Source: Deltaproteobacteria bacterium (GTDB taxonomy: Bacteria; UBA10199; JACPAL01). From it: a DNA stretch of 64,000 nt. The position numbers and the translations under genes are program-made. How positions within the stretch are numbered: position 1 is the first letter of the stretch; every line of letters starts with the position of its first letter. Location: NCBI GenBank assembly GCA_016180855.1, contig JACPAL010000002.1:1-64000 (forward strand), in the 5' to 3' direction. The notes below the pieces were generated by a model. That model saw only the letters and a program-made list of their open reading frames with translations. It searched no databases and was not told the DNA's origin. This document shows positions 61,890 through 64,000 of the stretch, one piece after another.

Positions 61890-62195
61890 TTGTTGCCTGA
61901 GTCTCATCATTGGGAGGATCTGGTTAGAAAAGGGGAGGAGCTTGTCTTCAGGAAAGGGCAGGTCCTCTTTTATGAGGGGCATCAGCCTTACGGGGTCTAT
62001 GTTGTAAAGTCCGGTGAATTCTCTTTTGCCAAGGAGGGAGTTCCTTGTCGTGGTAGCCATGTTGATAAAGTTGGTTCTCTTAAGGTTTTAGGATTGCACG
62101 ACTTCTTTAATGGAAAACCGTTTTGTTGTACGTGCACCGCAACGGCCGATTGTCGGCTTATTTTTCTATCACGATCTCAATTAACCTCTCATTAA
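61890..62195 (+). CDS. Stand-alone cyclic-nucleotide-binding-like domain protein
   Basis: 101 residues, similar in pattern to the N-terminal domain of the preceding regulator (RKGQVLFYEGHQPYGVYVVKSGEFSFAKEG) but with no HTH. It ends with LIFLSRSQLTSH where the dimer helix would start, so it is either a truncated paralogue or an independent sensor. Five cysteines (VPCRG, FCCTCTATADC) are notable. The start is TTG 61890 after AGAGGTGA. A CTCTTA..TAAGAG stem (61863-61881) surrounds the ribosome site. Its 3' end overlaps the convergent MBL gene by 4 nt. Confidence 0.7.
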   Translation: MLPESHHWEDLVRKGEELVFRKGQVLFYEGHQPYGVYVVKSGEFSFAKEGVPCRGSHVDKVGSLKVLGLHDFFNGKPFCCTCTATADCRLIFLSRSQLTSH

Positions 62196-63553
62196 TTGAG
62201 GTCGACGCTTTCGCCATAATCAGGGATATGACACTTCCAGTGAAGCTCCTCTTCAATTCTCTTCCGCAGGGTATCCGCTGCGAGCGGTTCTCCATGGACA
62301 ATAAAGGTCTGACGGGGGGCCTTCGTAAAATGTCTAAGCCAGCTTAAGATTCCTTCCTGATCGGCATGGGCGGAGAGGCTGTCCAATATGCGAACCTCCG
62401 CGCGAACGGGTACCAGGAGCCCGTGAATTTTGATCTGCTTGGCGCCGCCCACTAATGCCTCCCCCCTTGTTCCTGCGGCTTGAAACCCTGCGAACAGGAT
62501 TGTATTTCGGTGGTTGGGGGCAAGCGATTTCAGGTGGTGAAGAATCCGCCCGCCGGTTGCCATACCGGAGGCCGAAATAATGATGGAGGGGAAGAGAAGC
62601 GAGTTCAATTTTTTTGATTCTTCGACGGTTGTCACAAAACTGGCGGTTTGTGCGATCATCGCCGCCTCTTCCACGCTCAGACTCATCTCCTTTTGAAACA
62701 ATTGGACGGTGCGTGTTGCCTCAACGGCCATCGGGCTATTCAGATAGATCGGGACATTGGGGATCGCCTTTTTTTTCCTCAGGCGTGCCAAGAGGAGAAG
62801 AACCTCCTGGACCCGGCCGACGGCAAAGGCTGGAATGATAAGAGTTCCACCCCTCTTGATCGTTTTATGGATAATCGTTTTAAGGGTCTCCTCAGGATTC
62901 TCCTTGGGGTGTGTGCGGTTTCCGTAGGTTGATTCGACAACCAGATAGTCGGTCTTTGGGATCGACTTCGGTGGACTCATCAGCAAGGAATTCGGTTTTC
63001 CCAGGTCACCCGAGAAGGTAACGAGGACTCCAGAGGCGGAGAGCTGGACCAGAGAGGCACCCAGAATATGGCCGGCCGGATGGAATACAAACGAAAGATC
63101 ACGGCCAAGAGAAACCTTTTTCCCCCAAGGGACCGGCTTGAAATATTCCAGAGAACGGCGTGCATCCTCCTCGGTGTAGAGAGGGAGGGCGGGGTGGTGT
63201 TTTGAAAAACGATGTTTATTGGCAAAGAGGGCGTCTTCTTCCTGAATATGCCCCGCGTCCGGCAAAAGGATCTCACAGAGGGCTCGTGTGGCCGCCGTGG
63301 TGTAAACAGTTCCACGAAATCCGTTTTTGACAAGAAGAGGGAGATAACCGCTGTGATCAATATGCGCATGGGTCAGAAGGATTGTCTCAAGCTGGCGTGG
63401 GTTGACCGGAAAGGGAATCCAATTTTTCAGACGAAAGGCCTTGAGTCCCTGGAAGAGGCCGCAGTCGACCAGCAGGTGTTTGTTTCGCTGTGTGACGAGG
63501 AACTTAGAGCCGGTGACCGTCTGGGTGGCCCCCAGAAACTGGAGCTTCAGCAT
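62192..63553 (-). CDS. MBL-fold/beta-CASP RNA-processing hydrolase
   Basis: 453 residues. The metallo-beta-lactamase motif is LLTHAHIDHSGYLP (about 59-72). Later His/Asp ligands are in HPAGHILGAS and TFSGDLGK. The beta-CASP and RMMBL parts contain LIIPAFAVGRVQEVLLLL, SASGMATGGRILHHL and the terminal SAHADQEGILSWLRHF and TFIVHGE. It belongs to the CPSF73-like group widespread in bacteria (YSH1-type RNases). Likely a ribonuclease. No operon partners. Confidence 0.92.
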   Translation of the reverse strand: MLKLQFLGATQTVTGSKFLVTQRNKHLLVDCGLFQGLKAFRLKNWIPFPVNPRQLETILLTHAHIDHSGYLPLLVKNGFRGTVYTTAATRALCEILLPDAGHIQEEDALFANKHRFSKHHPALPLYTEEDARRSLEYFKPVPWGKKVSLGRDLSFVFHPAGHILGASLVQLSASGVLVTFSGDLGKPNSLLMSPPKSIPKTDYLVVESTYGNRTHPKENPEETLKTIIHKTIKRGGTLIIPAFAVGRVQEVLLLLARLRKKKAIPNVPIYLNSPMAVEATRTVQLFQKEMSLSVEEAAMIAQTASFVTTVEESKKLNSLLFPSIIISASGMATGGRILHHLKSLAPNHRNTILFAGFQAAGTRGEALVGGAKQIKIHGLLVPVRAEVRILDSLSAHADQEGILSWLRHFTKAPRQTFIVHGEPLAADTLRKRIEEELHWKCHIPDYGESVDLN

Positions 63554-63695
63554 GCCGGTTCAAGTATGGCCGGGGATTCTCCGCTTGGCAAGATATAAGG
63601 TATTCTCATTAGGATGCCGCGGTCAATCATGGTTTCTCAAGCCGTATGAATAAGTATTGCCGACAAGATCTGAATTCAGGATAAGGAATAAATCT

Positions 63696-64000
63696 ATGGC
63701 GTCTGTTCTTGAAATGGAGGGGATTGGAAAGCGATATGAGGGTCGTTGGATCCTCAGAGATCTTCGTTTGACCGTTTCCCGTGGGGAAACGGTTGCCCTG
63801 TTTGGAGGCAACGGCTCTGGCAAGACAACCCTTTTAAAGATGATCGCCCTCCTTCTTCCGCCAACAACCGGGCAATTCAATGTTTTCGGGAGCGAGCCGG
63901 CAACAAATTCCAGGGAAATCAGGACGAAAATCCGTTTTTTGGGACATGAGAAAAGGTTGTATGAGGCGCTGACGGTGCGTGAGAACGCACAGTTAGTGGC
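63696..64000 (+). CDS. ABC transporter ATP-binding protein, CcmA-like (partial)
   Basis: The first 101 residues of an ABC ATPase that runs off the window. Walker A is GGNGSGKTTLLK (about 38-49), and the Q-loop region FLGHEKRLYEALTVRENAQL (about 80-99) resembles CcmA of the cytochrome c maturation exporter, where GH..LY..LT..ENL is typical. Start ATG 63696 follows AAGGA. Whether it belongs to a ccm operon depends on sequence beyond the window. Confidence 0.8.
   Translation, partial: MASVLEMEGIGKRYEGRWILRDLRLTVSRGETVALFGGNGSGKTTLLKMIALLLPPTTGQFNVFGSEPATNSREIRTKIRFLGHEKRLYEALTVRENAQLV

Overview
The window looks like chromosomal DNA of an uncultivated Deltaproteobacteria/Myxococcota-type bacterium. 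The clues are a single-operon type II secretion system in the order C-D-E-F-G-H-I-J-K-L-M-N, a giant Ser/Thr kinase-histidine kinase hybrid, a trifunctional-size PutA, moderate GC, and many lineage-restricted hypothetical proteins. This placement is an inference from gene content; no marker that fixes the taxon is present.

Layout. Positions 1-5800 form an accessory segment behind a tRNA-Glu(CTC) gene. It holds a decayed serine-recombinase fragment, a two-gene GHKL-ATPase/STAS module behind twin perfect operators, a secreted small protein, an AAA/DUF4143 ATPase, a hypothetical gene, a TumE-type toxin-antitoxin pair and a SLOG/YpsA-like protein. Positions 5.9-14.2 kb (mostly minus strand) hold a lipid-binding-fold secreted protein and a catabolic cluster: gamma-glutamyl amide hydrolase, aldehyde dehydrogenase, iron alcohol dehydrogenase, glutamine-synthetase-like ligase and OPA-type transporter. 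A HAD phosphatase and unknown genes follow. Positions 14.2-31 kb hold PolX, a response regulator, a cyclase-family hydrolase, a DUF559 nuclease embedded in small repeats, an SDR, PutA, PgpA, CinA and Mfd. Positions 31-39.7 kb hold the kinase hybrid with its upstream lipoprotein, HIT-hisI-hisF-hisA, tRNA-Thr(CGT) and rpoZ. Positions 39.7-55 kb hold a membrane histidine kinase and the complete gspC-N operon. Positions 55-64 kb are housekeeping: an FtsB-like protein, ruvB-ruvA-ruvC, YebC, a thioesterase, SirB1-like, Nudix, upp, an FNR-like regulator, a stand-alone cyclic-nucleotide-binding domain, an MBL/beta-CASP RNase-like protein and the start of an ABC ATPase resembling CcmA.

The most unusual content is non-coding. 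(i) Four copies (17330, 24615, 29484, 42649) of a 109-123 bp imperfect palindrome share a core (CGTAC..CAAGTACG), but their long outer arms differ between copies while staying self-complementary. They sit 0-6 nt from gene ends, and two run into the 5' ends of mfd and gspD. (ii) A family of short elements with TAACTCACC/GGTGAGTTA ends and 10-13 bp hairpins with a CTTA-NNN-TAAG tip surrounds a DUF559 nuclease gene whose start codon appears as ATA. (iii) Several genes have a promoter whose -10 box lies only 4-9 nt before a start codon with no Shine-Dalgarno sequence, which suggests leaderless mRNAs. (iv) The GHKL-STAS module may be bracketed by an 11-bp direct repeat of the tRNA-Glu 3' end.
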